Shown here: piece by piece, positions 44,937 to 55,807 of the stretch
Layout of the letters: the number at the start of each line of letters is the position of its first letter
How positions within the stretch are numbered: the first letter of the stretch is position 1
NCBI RefSeq assembly: GCF_905147365.1
Contig: NC_056415.1
Coordinates: 16,386,001-16,450,000 of the forward strand
Length of the DNA: 64,000 nt
Source of the DNA: Aricia agestis
Lineage: Eukaryota > Arthropoda > Insecta > Lepidoptera > Lycaenidae
Direction of reading: 5' to 3'
Position numbers and translations under genes: made by a program
Notes under the pieces: model-generated
Told to the model about the DNA's origin: nothing
Database searches by the model: none
The model's input: the letters and a program-made list of their open reading frames with translations, nothing else

Positions 44937-45983
44937 GTCGAATATTTATCTCAGTGCTTTGGTCAACAGCAGAAAAAAAGAGAGTATCCTTATCTGACAC
45001 ACACTTAGGCACTATAAAATGCTCCTACGTGGGCTCGGTTTCAATAAAATCATCCAACGATACCAAAACCGGCGAGGAAGCTACAATTATTAATTTTATG
45101 TATCTGCTTAGCCTTGGATTAAGTGGGACACATAATAAGCCTGCAAGACGGAGCGTGTAGTGTGTCGTTATGTCATCATAGCCAAGATGACACTATGTCG
45201 CAAATGCCAGGATTTCGTCAGGACCTTGGGGCGGTGCATAAAAATTAATATTAGGATTTACCAAGTTACACTTTATAGGTCAATTTTGAAATGTTGCTGG
45301 CGTAGCCTCATTTTCTGCACCTAAATAGCTGCAAATTGCTAGCTTTATAATTTAATAGTCTGAATAGATAATAATCAAATTAAAACCGACAAGGGAAATA
45401 ATTTATGCTTAGAAATATTCTTAACATAATCTAAAAAAAAAATTTCGTTAATTTACAATGACCTCTAGGTGCCTCTAGTATTTGAAAAAAAATTCTATTG
45501 ATATCTGCAACAAAATAATCCTGTAGAATATATTATTCATATTTTTAATTATGACTTTGTAATACACAAAATCACATTATATTTCATTTCTAAAAATAAA
45601 AGTAATAAGGAAATAGTATAAACTTCTATAAAACCAGTAAAGCCAGTAAAACATCATTATTGCACAATATTTTTTTAAATAAAAAAAATGTAGGTTACAA
45701 GACAAAATATAAACTAAAATTACACCAAAAGACGATTATATTAGTGTGATTTTAAAAATAAGTTTTAATAGAATTTTAATGTCAAATAATAATATATTTT
45801 ATAAATCGTAAAACTTATCTAATTAAAATTTTTAATTTTAATTCATTAAAGAGAATACAACATGACATTAATTGAGTACTTTGTAGCAAGCTGAGGCTAC
45901 GGACTATATCAAAACAATAATTAAATACAATATTAATGCATTATTGATTTAATATAGATCTATATGGCCCTTTACAGCATATG

Positions 45984-46306
45984 TTATTTTATGAAATAAG
46001 GGGGCAAACGAGCAAACGGGTCACCTGATAGAAAGCAACTTCCGGCGCCCATGGACACTCGCAGCATAAGAAGAGCTGCAGGTGCGTTGCCGGCCTTTTA
46101 AGAGGGAATAGGGTAATAGGGGAGGGTAGGGATGGGAAGGGAATAGGGGAGGGTAGGGAAGGGAATAGGGTAGGGGATTGGGCCTCCGGTAAACCCACTC
46201 ACTCGGCGAAACACAGCGCAAGCGCTGTTTCACGCCGGTTTTCTATGAGAACGTGGTATTTCTCCGGTCGAGCCGGCCCATTTGTGCCGAAGCATGGCTC
46301 TCCCAC
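45984..46306 (-). mobile_element. SINE-like retroelement with 7 bp target duplication (copy 9)
   Basis: It is flanked by GCATATG at 45977-45983 and 46307-46313, which fixes both ends. The sense 5' end is GTGGGAGAGCC and the sense 3' end is TTATTTCATAAAATAA. The copy is complete: hairpin, purine block and GGGCCTCCGGTAAACCCACT are all present. It is the best single reference copy in the window. Confidence 0.9.
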
Positions 46307-46440
46307 GCATATGATTTAAATGAATATTTTCGAAGATATTATACAGATAAAAAAATGCGAGACGTAGCTTTTGCGGCGGCACCGACCAATGAGGGCCACG
46401 GGTAGTAATGAATATAAATAATAAAAACTTCTAAATCGGA

Positions 46441-46519
46441 TTTTAATCATTTCTTCAGTGAGTGATAATATAGGCTATAATATATTTTATACCCGTGCGA
46501 AGCCGGGGCGGGTCGCTAG
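46441..46519 (+). mobile_element. Helitron-like 3' end
   Basis: TATAGGCTATAATATATTTT is followed by ATACCCGTGCGAAGCCGGGG, CGGGTCGCTAG and then T. It is the plus-strand counterpart of the end at 4721-4750 and belongs to the same family. The 5' part is missing or too diverged. Confidence 0.6.
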
Positions 46520-47199
46520 TTAGGGTATAAAAATCAAATAAAAATGGATTTCGTAATAAAGATCTTGCAATAAAGAATAAATTAACACATAATTTCAATA
46601 ACCACAGTATCAGTAAATAAAAGTGCATATTGACGGAAGTGACATAATGACAGAACACTTGAAGTGTCAAGTTGTCAGTTGTCAAGTGTTTGCGGAATAC
46701 GGTATAATCAGCGTCATAATACGCGCTAACAGATTGGGTGAACAATAAAAAGTTAAATATTCAAATCCTCGGTGGCTGGCGCTATGTTGCAGCCAAGATA
46801 GAGCTGAGAGTGAGCGTTCCGTATGTTTTAGTTATTAAATTGTAGGCCATTTTTAATACTTAATAAATAATTTATGTTCTTTAAGTGGTAAATGATAGTA
46901 ATGAAGAAATTAGTTGTTTACATAAACATGCATTGTATTCTAATCTAAGCTCAACATGTTGAGCCAAAGATTATACAGTTTTTTATGGTGTCATTAATAA
47001 TATTATTATCGAAGTCATATTATAATTATAAGTGTTTCATTTGAATCATTTTGTGAATAATATTTTTACAATAATTTACTATAGTTCGTTTCGTAATTAG
47101 TATAAAAGTTCAAATAGTTTATGCAATCAGCCCATAATTCCTTCGTTTGTAAAAATAAGCGTAGAAATATAGTTATAAAACATCGAACTTTGAGGCAAA

Positions 47200-47900
47200 G
47201 TCCTAAAGTAAATTACTCCACGGATCCCCAAAAAAGCGGTCAGCGACATTTACAATGAGCAATAAAATTATAATGGCATTATTTGTTTATCGATTTGCAT
47301 GTGTTAAGTGCAGTTTAGCATATCAATGCGCGCGCGCAGGACCGGCGTAATTATGATTGACATTCTCTCGGCCCATCTCTGTTACCACTTAACATAATTA
47401 CTACACAGTTTTTTCCTCTTATTAGACGTTAATACGCTTATATTAACATATAATTTCTTTGGCTTCCTTGAGATTAATCATTTTCGCTTTGACAGCCCAA
47501 GTGTGTCTTTGACAGTTGAAGTGTTAGTAGAAATTTTGACACTAAACAGAATGTGACACTTTAGCTTCAATTTTTTTTTGGAGAAATATAAAAGCGCTAC
47601 CATCTTCGCATGCTATTCTAACAGTTAACCTCATATTTAGGAGTTCAAGGGAAGACCACGGACATATCGATAAGCGACGCGAGACACGCTAAGTGCAATT
47701 ACCGTCATTACGCGCACGCAGCTTCACACGATTTGCAGATGCAATTTTAATTGTTCGCTTTTTGTTTGCATTATCGACACATTTATTTATGTGGAACGTC
47801 ACTATACGATCACGTGTTTTCTATTCTTATGTTATTATGGACGCTTCTTTATTTTTATCTTCTTTAACGCTTCTATCACGTGATTCACTTGAATGATAAG
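47200..47900. promoter_or_regulatory. Repeat-poor block with a possible core promoter
   Basis: TATAAAAG lies at 47587-47594. An Inr-like AACAGTT lies about 30-36 bp downstream (47621-47626), and AGACC near 47653 resembles a DPE. The downstream sequence (GGACATATCGATAAGCGACG) is non-repetitive, but no ATG-initiated open frame of convincing quality follows. The 67-codon frame at 47693 begins at GTG and is not a credible eukaryotic start. Upstream, 47215-47420 also lacks repeats. The promoter call is speculative. Confidence 0.25.
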
Positions 47901-47936
47901 TGCCACAATTTTTTAACACCCAATGAAAACAGAATT

Positions 47937-48075
47937 TTGACGTGTCATGTCTGTCCGTCTGTCTGTGTGTGAGTGCCTGTCCGTGACTACGTAGTATCCA
48001 AATGGGTTGTACGATTTATTTCAAAACTGACATGATAAAGGGTAGATAGATAGTGCTTAGCTATAGTTGATGAAC
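47937..48075 (+). mobile_element. Dispersed repeat fragment, GACGTGTC(TGTC)n family
   Basis: TTTTGACGTGTCATGTCTGT ... CGTAGTATCCAAATGGGTTG ... ACTGACATGATAAAGGGTAG matches in order the element at 51539-51710. It is an abundant lepidopteran repeat whose class I cannot name. Non-coding. Confidence 0.55.
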
Positions 48076-48413
48076 TACTCATCCAATGAAACCAATGGTT
48101 TGTTTGTTGAGTAAACAGTGCGTTCATAGCTATTTTTCCTGCGACTTACTTACATAAAGTTTTTTTAAGTCTAGTCTACATCAGAGCCTACCGCCTACAG
48201 GAATATGCTATCGTCCACCATTGTTGTTTCGCTTCCGGAAGTCTTTTGTAAATAATTTGAATATTCGGTCCGATTTCGCGAGCGTTTGTGAATAAATTTG
48301 AATAATCTCGGACCGTTAAGGTGCGCGGCGCAAGGACGATTTTTGCATACGCGTCCGAGGAATACATAGCAGTACCAGGCAGTACCTACCGGACCAAAAA
48401 CAATTAAGGTTTG

Positions 48414-48452
48414 ATTACACGTGTGACCAAAAGTTTTGGTCATACGTGTAAT
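48414..48452. repeat. Hairpin, ATTACACGTGTGACCAAAA arms
   Basis: ATTACACGTGTGACCAAAA is inverted as TTTTGGTCATACGTGTAAT with one mismatch and a 1 nt centre. It could be the core of a short MITE. Confidence 0.55.
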
Positions 48453-48726
48453 GGGACAAGAATTAAGGGTCCATTTCGCATGTCAATTTGTAAAAAAGTG
48501 CTTCGGCTTCGGGTGATAAAAAAAAACAAATATTTTTGGGCGATTATACCTACGTCATATCAATTTTTACGAGAAAAGGATTTAGTTGCGAGAGAAAGAT
48601 ATGTTAAAAGTTAAAACTATATACCAATATCCGTAAATTGTAGTCAATGTTTCTTATGCATATTTTGCAGAATCCGATATTTTGTTCACAAACTATGACA
48701 AAGCACAGTATATTTTGAAATTAAAG

Positions 48727-48851
48727 AATGAAATTTAGTATATAGGAGGTTTCGAGGGCGATAAATCGATCTAGCTAGGTATCATTTTTAGAAAATTTCA
48801 TTTTATTCGTGTTTTATCGAATACCGAGCAAAGCTCGGTCAAATAGCCTAG
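48727..48851 (+). mobile_element. Helitron-like 3' end, CCGAGC..GCTCGG family (copy 2)
   Basis: GGTTTCGAGGGCGATAAATC, ATCATTTTTAGAAAAT, the hairpin CCGAGCAAAGCTCGG and AAATAGCCTAG then T match the end at 31170-31299. The hairpin loop differs by one base. Confidence 0.6.
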
Positions 48852-49459
48852 TGTTTTGTAATTCGTACCACAGAATAGATAATAGTACAAGTATTCGTAC
48901 TAAAGATATTATACAATGCGATTATTATTTATTTTATGTGGCGGTCAATGGTCGTCATGACATTTACGATCGTAATAATATTATAACGGATTTTTTCATA
49001 AACTATCGAGTAACAGACGCGCTTTGAATCAAGTTTCAAAGAGTTTTCAGTGAGTTATTTAGCCGATTCATTAAATTAATAATACTAGAGATCGCCTAAT
49101 GGTCGAAAGTCGACCTTAGTTTCAACGCCATTAAGAACTACTACCTGTATTTTGTAAAAAAATATTGACTTTATCATATTTTTTTCAACTCTTGTCTCTG
49201 GGACTCAGTTGATCTCAGACTGGCCGTGTAAGCATTGTCTAATAGTATCTAAGATTCGATAAAAAAAAAACTATAATCCATTTTCAATTTGTCACCTTGT
49301 TGTCAACAGACTTCAACCATAAATAAAAGAGTATAATTCGTATGTATAGGCTTGTCACTCAAAAATCTGTCATTTTTCCTAGTGTGTGTTTTTTAGTGTG
49401 TGTAATGTTTTATTTGTTAAAAAATTGTGTGATAAAAGCATAATTTCAAAATAATATTA

Positions 49460-49576
49460 GCTCGATGCACTCCTTCACCACATAAACTATAACTGTGCAA
49501 AATTTCATTCACCTACGTTTCCGCATTTTTCGTCAAAAGGGATACAAATATTTTCGCTTGCGTATTAATATATAGA
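49460..49576 (-). mobile_element. Probable Helitron 5' fragment, antisense
   Basis: It ends GCGTATTAATATATAGA followed by T, which on the minus strand gives A|TCTATATATTAATACGC, a common Helitron 5' end in Lepidoptera. Upstream GTGCAAAATTTCATTCACCT and CGTCAAAAGGGATACAAA are typical internal blocks. The 3' limit was not found. Confidence 0.4.
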
Positions 49577-49680
49577 TTACGATGCATTTTATAGTTTTCT
49601 TTTATTAATTGTAATGGTTTCTGGTGGTAATTTATGTATAACTAATAAAACACCATCTTTATGGACAATTTCCACTTTGA

Positions 49681-49721
49681 TAGCAAAAATTATGAACAAA
49701 ATTTGTTCATAATTTTTGCTA
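49681..49721. repeat. Perfect 41 bp palindrome
   Basis: TAGCAAAAATTATGAACAAA is followed by a single A and its exact inverse TTTGTTCATAATTTTTGCTA. The 20 bp arms have no mismatch, which suggests a recent origin or ongoing sequence conversion. Confidence 0.7.
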
Positions 49722-50362
49722 TATTTAATATTTATTTTCTAACCTTTTTTATTTTCAGCTTTTTTGTAGGAACAAAACTTTGTTGTTTATCCTTAGTAAT
49801 CACACATTACGTCTTATAGCTTGTATAGCTATTAGGTTCATATCGTGTGATTCAGATCTTGCTTGCCAGTCATCCCTTGGTTAGAGCCAAAGACCCTAAA
49901 AAACTAATGACTATAAGAAAATAGTTTTTATTTTTTTAAATACATTACTAAAATACAAAAAACTCCATATAGAGATGAAATGTACCTCGGTCCCCCGTAT
50001 CGGGGATGCTGGGCAGTTGCAAGTTTCAACCCCATTATAAAACAGGTTACGAGTATAACAAGTACACTAATTTAAATAAATTCCCATACTTGCGCTTAAT
50101 TTAAATAATTCCTTGTTATTTTGGTGTGTAAATTTTTAATCTTATTACCATAAATAGGGTAAATCTAAATTTGAAACTATTGACCGGGTATGTACTGGAA
50201 TGAGTTTTAAAAATTTTACAAAGGATAGGCCATGGTTTCTTGGACTGGACGTTGGGACGTTTTGTCAAAACTCCGATATAGAAAATATGCAAGAGCTGTT
50301 GAAAAATCATACTTACAGTTTTTTTTAATTATAAACACAAAACCGTAGGTAGGTTTCAGGTT

Positions 50363-50697
50363 AATTTATTTATGAAATATGGGGGCAAACGAGCAAACGG
50401 GTGACCTGATTGAAAGCAACTTCCGTCGCCCATGGACACTCGCAGCATCAGAAGAGCTGCAGGTGCGTTGCCGGCCTTTTAAGAGGGAATAGGGTAATAG
50501 GGGAGGGTAGGGATGTGAAGGGAAGGGAAGGGAATAGGGGAGGGTACGGAAGGGAATAGGGTAGGGGATTGGGCCTCCGGTAAACTCACTCACTCGGCGA
50601 AACACAGCGCAAACACTGTTTCACGCCGGTTTTCTGTGAGAATGTGGTATTTCTCCGGTCAAACCGGCCCATTCGTGCCAAAGCATGGCTTTCCCAC
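50363..50697 (-). mobile_element. SINE-like retroelement, full-length (copy 10)
   Basis: It is complete from TTTATTTATGAAATATGGGG to AAGCATGGCTTTCCCAC with a long purine block. It carries a few private changes (GTGACCTGATTGAAAGC, GTCAAACCGGCC). No clear target duplication was found; the following GTATAAT is shared with copies 4 and 5. Confidence 0.8.
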
Positions 50698-51538
50698 GTA
50701 TAATTGTAGTAAAAAGGCACAAAAATGTTTTGATAACACAAACATTTAGTATTTTATAGCCTGTCATCTACATGATTTAGGATTATTGTTATTATGTCTA
50801 TGTTATTTAAAAAGTGGGTTTAACGTTAATTTCAAAGTATAAGTAAAATGGTGAAACGAAAAAATATTTTTTGTAAAAATAAAAACTCGTAAAAACTATC
50901 ATGGCCAATGGTCATCAAAACATGTTTTTAGTGTAACTTTTTTGTGTCCGAGTGTACATGGGGTGATAACAATAGTACAGTCGCGCTTTGTTAATACTTA
51001 CTGACAAACTACCGAAACCAGTTCCAACTACCCCCATTTATCACATTTTTTCAAGTAATCGATACATCATTGAGATATTATTTTAAGTTTTGACTCAAAA
51101 TTTGTTTATTTTTGACTCTTTATAACATATTTACTACAAAGATAAACAAAGTACGAAACAATTTCCTTGTAACTGCCACATTTTTTAAAATAAAATGCAA
51201 TGTAAAGCAACAAATCTTTAGTTCCAGTTTAAATAATTTCGACACTCTCTAGCTAAGCAGTAAAACGTAGTAAAATAGCTTTGTCCACACTGTGCCTTTT
51301 TCTGTTCGTCAAGGGCATGCGTTATAACACAGTCAACAGCGAACGTGAGGCATGCCCGTGACGCATGCCCTCTGACCGACTCCAAAACTTCAAAAATGAC
51401 AATATTGGCGTTGCGTTCCTTGGGGATTGTCCATTTGTTTTTAAATTTTGCTGATTTCAAAAACATTTCGAGGAATAAGGTCAGTGATCTTTTTTCTGTA
51501 TATAAACGAAAAAAATACCCATTAGTTACTTATATTTT

Positions 51539-51710
51539 TAACCCCCGACAAAAAAGAGGGATGTTATAAGTTTGACGTGTCTGTCTGTCTTTCTGTCTGT
51601 TTGTCTGTGTGTGTATCTGTCCGTGGCATCGTAGCATCCAAACGGGTGGACCGATTTTGATCTAGTTTTTTTTGTTTGAAAGCTGACATGATCGAGAGTG
51701 TTCTTAGCTA
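51539..51710 (+). mobile_element. Dispersed repeat, CCCCCGACAAAAAAGAGGG family
   Basis: It starts AACCCCCGACAAAAAAGAGG, then ATAAGTTTGACGTGTC, (TGTC)n, GGCATCGTAGCATCCAAACG and GAAAGCTGACATGATCGAGA. It is an abundant lepidopteran repeat and non-coding. A 5'-shortened relative lies at 47937-48075. Confidence 0.6.
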
Positions 51711-51879
51711 TAATTCATCATCATCAGCCCGCTCAGTGCTGGACAATCAGGGTTTATCTGGTTCATGAAAGGCCGTTAGCAACTTGTAGTCGTTTGATGG
51801 GTTTTACATTTCATTACAGTTCATGACATTTGTGAATATACAATATACGTATACATATTAATGGAAATTTGACCTGGTA

Positions 51880-52088
51880 CTGCAGCATCACCTGGTAATC
51901 AATAGGATATCCAACTCCTCGCCGACTTAGAGCAGAGGTTTCGTGTTTGGGCTCATTTTAATTGCGACAACCAGTAAGAAGTAGGTAGACAGTAAATATT
52001 TACATGCTGCTGCTGCAGCATCACTTGGATTCTATAGGAACCGAGCTTCGTATGAACCCAAAGAGGAGGTTTCATGTTTGGGCTCATA
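51880..52088. repeat. Two-unit tandem, TGCAGCATCACCTGG ... GTTTGGGCTCAT
   Basis: Unit 1 (51880-51956) and unit 2 (52014-52088) share TGCAGCATCAC(C/T)TGG at the start and GAGGTTTC(G/A)TGTTTGGGCTCAT at the end. The period is about 133 bp and the middle is diverged. It probably derives from a longer tandem in the same repeat family as 51539. Confidence 0.6.
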
Positions 52089-52218
52089 TTAACGGCCTCA
52101 TCGAAAAGGACATTGATAGATGGTAATAATGAGAATATGATGCTGTTGATATGAATTATTCTGCACTATAACCAAAACAAGATTAAAAAGTATGAAATAA
52201 AATTAAATTAAGACATTT

Positions 52219-52605
52219 AAAAAAACCCCCGCCAAACAACTTTAAAAAGTCATGAAATAATTTTTACTGCCTTTAAGTTCAAATAATTTCTAACTTGTGT
52301 AAAGTAATATTTTAGTCCATAATTGATGTCAAGGTGTGTCGGGGGACCGCTAAACATGTAGATGTTTGATTTCACATAACATTATAGTTTAAGGGTCAGT
52401 TCACAGCTAACTGAATCGAGATAATCAGGTGCAGCGACTTGGCGGTTGTAGCCTGTAGGTTGTAGTTTCCTTGGCGGTCTCCCGACACACCTTGTCAATA
52501 ATTATGGACTAAAATATTACTTTACACAAGTTAGGAATTATTTGAACTTAAAGGCAGTAAATATTATTTCATTACTTTTTAAAGTTGTTTGGCGGGGTTT
52601 TTTTT
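52219..52605. mobile_element. Fold-back element with about 125 bp arms
   Basis: Left CCCCGCCAAACAACTTTAAA ... AAGGTGTGTCGGGGGACCGC is closely inverted at right GCGGTCTCCCGACACACCTT ... TTTAAAGTTGTTTGGCGGGG. The spacer of roughly 125 bp includes AAGGGTCAGTTCACAGC, an end motif of other MITEs here. The arms are nearly identical, hence relatively young. Confidence 0.75.
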
Positions 52606-53200
52606 TAAATTTCTTAATTTAATATTATTGCACAAATATGTTTAACCTTTGTTTGACCTTGGCGTTAAATTAGCAATAAATTCGACCAACATTACGTTTC
52701 GAACTTTTAGTAAGCTTCTTGTATCAGCTTTCACATAATGAGAACTTGCATTTGACGAACCAGCCATTATAAATAAGATTGAAAGGAAACTTGAAACATA
52801 CTGCAGAGGTCAATAATTGGGCGCCGATGATGACGTCAGAGCGAAACTTTAAAAATTTATTGAGAAAAAACTAGCCAATGAATTTCAAAATTATTTAATT
52901 TGTATTCTTAAAATATCCTATTTTAACGAAAAAAAATATAAAAAGAACATGTGATTTTTTTTGGACAATGCCCATTATTGAATGCGTATGAAAGTTGATG
53001 ACGAAAATTGAAGATGAAAGTGCACAGTGTGGACATAGCTAATAAGTATTTTTGTTGTATACTTTTTTGACGTTACACTGTTCCATAGCAGTTATCATTA
53101 TAGTAGCTAACTTTTTGTCCAAACTCCAATTATTATTGCATATTGGATACGGCTAAGGGTTAAAAAGTTGTGAATGTATAAAATGCCACCAAGTCTATTT

Positions 53201-53470
53201 TTAGGGTTCCGTGCCCAAAGGGTAAAACCGGCCAAGTGCGCGTCGGGCTACGCGCAACATAGGGTTCCGTAGTACCGCTAGTTTTTGATAATTTTTGTAT
53301 GGTCAATGAATGTACATTTATAACGTGTTTTATCATTATTTTTAATTTTTAAAAATTTAAGCCATATAAATAATACCCATACAAAAACACAATTTTTACA
53401 CTGTTTTTGCTCAACAGTGGTACGGAACCCTTCATGCGCAAGTGCAACTCGCACTTGGCTGATTTTTTTT
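53201..53470 (+). mobile_element. Rearranged CGTACCCAAAGGG-family element
   Basis: It starts TTAGGGTTCCGTGCCCAAAG and ends GTACGGAACCCTTCATGCGC then a CAACTCGCACTTGGCTGA segment and a T run. After only about 25 bp an ACCGGCCAAGTGCGCGTCGG / GGGTTCCGTAGTACCGCTAG end of a related element intervenes. Either two family members recombined or one inserted into the other. Confidence 0.6.
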
Positions 53471-54305
53471 TCGCCAAATCCAAGCGATGTCGTGGGAAAA
53501 GCTAATTTACGTACCTATGCCGTCTTAATCACAAAATATACTGATTAATAAACATTAATTATTGTTACTAATGACTTTTTAATTAGTTTATAGCATGATG
53601 ATTTAAGTAATAGCTAGTTATTTGTTTATTGAGCATTAAATAACAATTTATATTTGTTTAGTCTTGCCGACGATGCTACTTTGACAATAAATTGTTAAAA
53701 GTTTATGATTAATAATGATATTAAACAATATATTATAATGACATTTAAGTTATGTAAGTTTAAACAATAATTATTCGTGACTCTTTGTAGGGTTAAAAGA
53801 TAATTTCACCGAAGTTGAGGAGGTTTTGAAGTACCCGGCAATTTCGCCTCTCGGTGCTGTCGGAATGTCTCAAAGTTTTGTCTACTGCCAGCTCTTCAAG
53901 CGCAGCGGATCCTATGTATTCGTGATAAAACTTCCTGAAATGCGGAAATGCATTTTTAGCCGTAAAATATTAATTACTTAGTACGCTAAATTAAAAAAAG
54001 CATGCATTAAACCCAATAGGCGATAGGCCGTAGGATAGCTACTGGTTGTACAGTATTGTGTTGGCTAAAAATATATGCTGTATTGTATTACATAGTGTCG
54101 TTAAAATCTTGTATTATATTACTGCGTAGACTATATAATAAAATAATTTACAGAGCGCTAATGATATTTGCAAATAAATCGTACACTGAAGTTGAAGTGT
54201 TGATGTTTTTGTGGAGCTGCGCCTGCGCACGCGACGTCGCAAACTGTCGGCCAAGGTCTCCTGCGGGGTGGGACACGCCACATGACACCACACGCCACCA
54301 CACGA

Positions 54306-54392
54306 GATGATTTAAACTTTAAATCATCTATGGAAACAAACACTTAATCATGAAATCTCTTTAAATTTTAAAGAGATTTCATGATTAAGTGT
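54306..54392. repeat. Two adjacent perfect palindromes
   Basis: The first is GATGATTTAAA-C-TTTAAATCATC (54306-54328). The second has 26 bp arms (ACACTTAATCATGAAATCTC then TTTAAA and its exact inverse) around one T (54340-54392). They are 11 bp apart and share AAATCATC/AATCATGAAAT-like words. Perfect arms imply recent formation or repair-driven homogenisation. Confidence 0.75.
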
Positions 54393-54635
54393 CCGTAATT
54401 TTTATGAAAATCTTGACATTAGCTACATAACTTTTTCTTAAACTCTCAATTAAATTACAGTCAAGTCAATCATCAACTTTTTGAATTCGACGGTAAGACA
54501 AAGGCAGGACTAAGGTCGAGTGATTATTAACGTTTTTAAGTCTAACACGCTTACAAGATGCTCTGAACGACATAAAATATGCCCGATCAAGTGCTAACAG
54601 GCGATTGCAAAGATCTGAAAGTTTTTTTTAAACAT

Positions 54636-55030
54636 TCTAGAGAGCGTTAAAGTTGTGTGCAAATCCTAAAACATTCCTACAAAACGAAAATAAAACGATC
54701 AACACTGATTGAGATTTAAAGCTGATAAATGTGCAGGATCGCCATGATCGGCGTAAAATTCCGCCATGAAAAATGATTATAAAGCGGAATCGCTCAAAAT
54801 CCACAAAGACATGGCGCGTTACGCGGCTTTGTTCGCCTGTCTCGATATGATTAATAACCGGGAATCGAAGTGCATGCAAAATGTTGCGTCACTCTCATCA
54901 TTTGATCGCAGGGCAAAAAAGTTACCCACAAACGAACTGGCTTGCTGCGTATTTTCGGGACCTTTTCTCCCTGCTCTTTTAGGCTGTGGTTCTCGTAATA
55001 AATCGAACGAATGAGACGTCATCTCGATTC
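54636..55030. promoter_or_regulatory. Repeat-free balanced block, candidate conserved element
   Basis: No mobile-element hallmark is present. CGCCATGATCGGCG, ATGATTATAAAGCGGAATCG, GATATGATTAATAACCGG and TAATAAATCGAACGA contain TAAT/TTAT cores between CpGs. Overlapping frames of 80, 82 and 67 codons on the two strands lack domains. Similar in character to 35750-36880. Regulatory role is inference. Confidence 0.25.
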
Positions 55031-55401
55031 GATACGTATCGGCAGTGGGGGAGTCGGATTCGTTGATTAAGTACGGCTATTTAGTTGGGATTAAGTATTT
55101 CTGTTATTAAGAGAACGCTAATATATTGGAATAGTTTTTTGAATGACAATGATTGAGTGGCCTAAGTAAAAGTGTATTAAGTATAAGAAGCTAATATTTC
55201 GTTGTTAGTTACTGGGGACTAATTTGTAATACCTTAGAGAAGCTATGACGGAACGAATTACAAAAGTTGGACCTACCTTTCTCTTGATTTTCTGTTTTGG
55301 AAATAGAATTTTGGAAACATAAGATAGCAACTTACTTTTTTCATAACGCAGAAAATGCAGCTAAAGCATTTTATACACTTCGAGTCTAATACAGCAAATG
55401 A

Positions 55402-55551
55402 CTTACAAAAAATTTCAACGACAGGATGCAGGTCGTTCTTAATTTTAGTGTCCAAGGAAAAGAAGCGATTAATATTAGTGGAGCAGATAATGATGATGAA
55501 GAATATGGTGATGCTGGTAGTGATGATGACGAATATGACGGTGTTTTGTAA
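55402..55551 (+). pseudogene. Possible relic coding fragment, acidic
   Basis: A 49-codon frame opens after a TGA at 55399 and ends at a TAA at 55549. It has an ordinary-looking start (NFNDRMQVVLNFSVQGKEAI) and an acidic end (NDDEEYGDAGSDDDEYDGVL). The same frame continues beyond the stop for another 19 sense codons. No ATG-to-stop gene, splice site or homology is supported. A GAT-rich microsatellite read in one frame would look the same. Confidence 0.2.
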
Positions 55552-55807
55552 GCGACTAAGACAACAAAAGTGGACAAAGCTGCACGTAGCTGCCGCGTGT
55601 CTAATGTGGACTAATGCTACTCGGCGACGCCAACAATGCCTAACATAAGCGGTTAAAAAACTCCGAGAGGGTCCATTGTATCGCGAGGGTACGGCACGGG
55701 ATTTACTACTGAGTAGTCGGACGTTCCCGAACCGAGTTGTGCTCTAAACTATCGACTTTGTTTTACCTAAGCTGTAACGCCCAGTAATGAAAACATGCTC
55801 AATACAC

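Larger units (their letters stand above)
51422..52973. mobile_element. 1.55 kb insertion with GGGNATTGTCC ends
   Basis: The boundaries are given by the split MITE. The ends GGGGATTGTCC and GGACAATGCCC are inverted with one mismatch. Inside lie a GACGTGTC(TGTC)n repeat, a 133 bp-period tandem and a fold-back element (52219-52605), so it is itself a composite. No transposase frame is present. No target duplication could be read at the joints. Confidence 0.5.
51279..53042. mobile_element. MITE, GTCCACAATGTGC family, split by an insertion
   Basis: The left half (51279-51421) matches the left part of the copy at 13460-13684: TAGCTTTGTCCACACTGTGC, CGTCAAGGGCATGCGT, ACAATATTGGCGTTGCGTTC. The right half (about 52974-53042) matches its right part: TATTGAATGCG, GAAAGTTGATGACGAAAATT, GTGCACAGTGTGGACATAGC. 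The intervening 1.55 kb is absent from the other copy. Confidence 0.7.

Noticed and set aside
46021..46233. Pro/Ser/Leu-rich frames such as PYSLPYPPLLPYSLLKGRQ
   Set aside because: They are translations of the antisense purine minisatellite in the SINE family and recur at every copy (for example 29802, 45989, 50366).
47693..47896. 67-codon plus frame after the TATA-like box
   Set aside because: Begins at GTG and not ATG; not a credible eukaryotic start and no domain.
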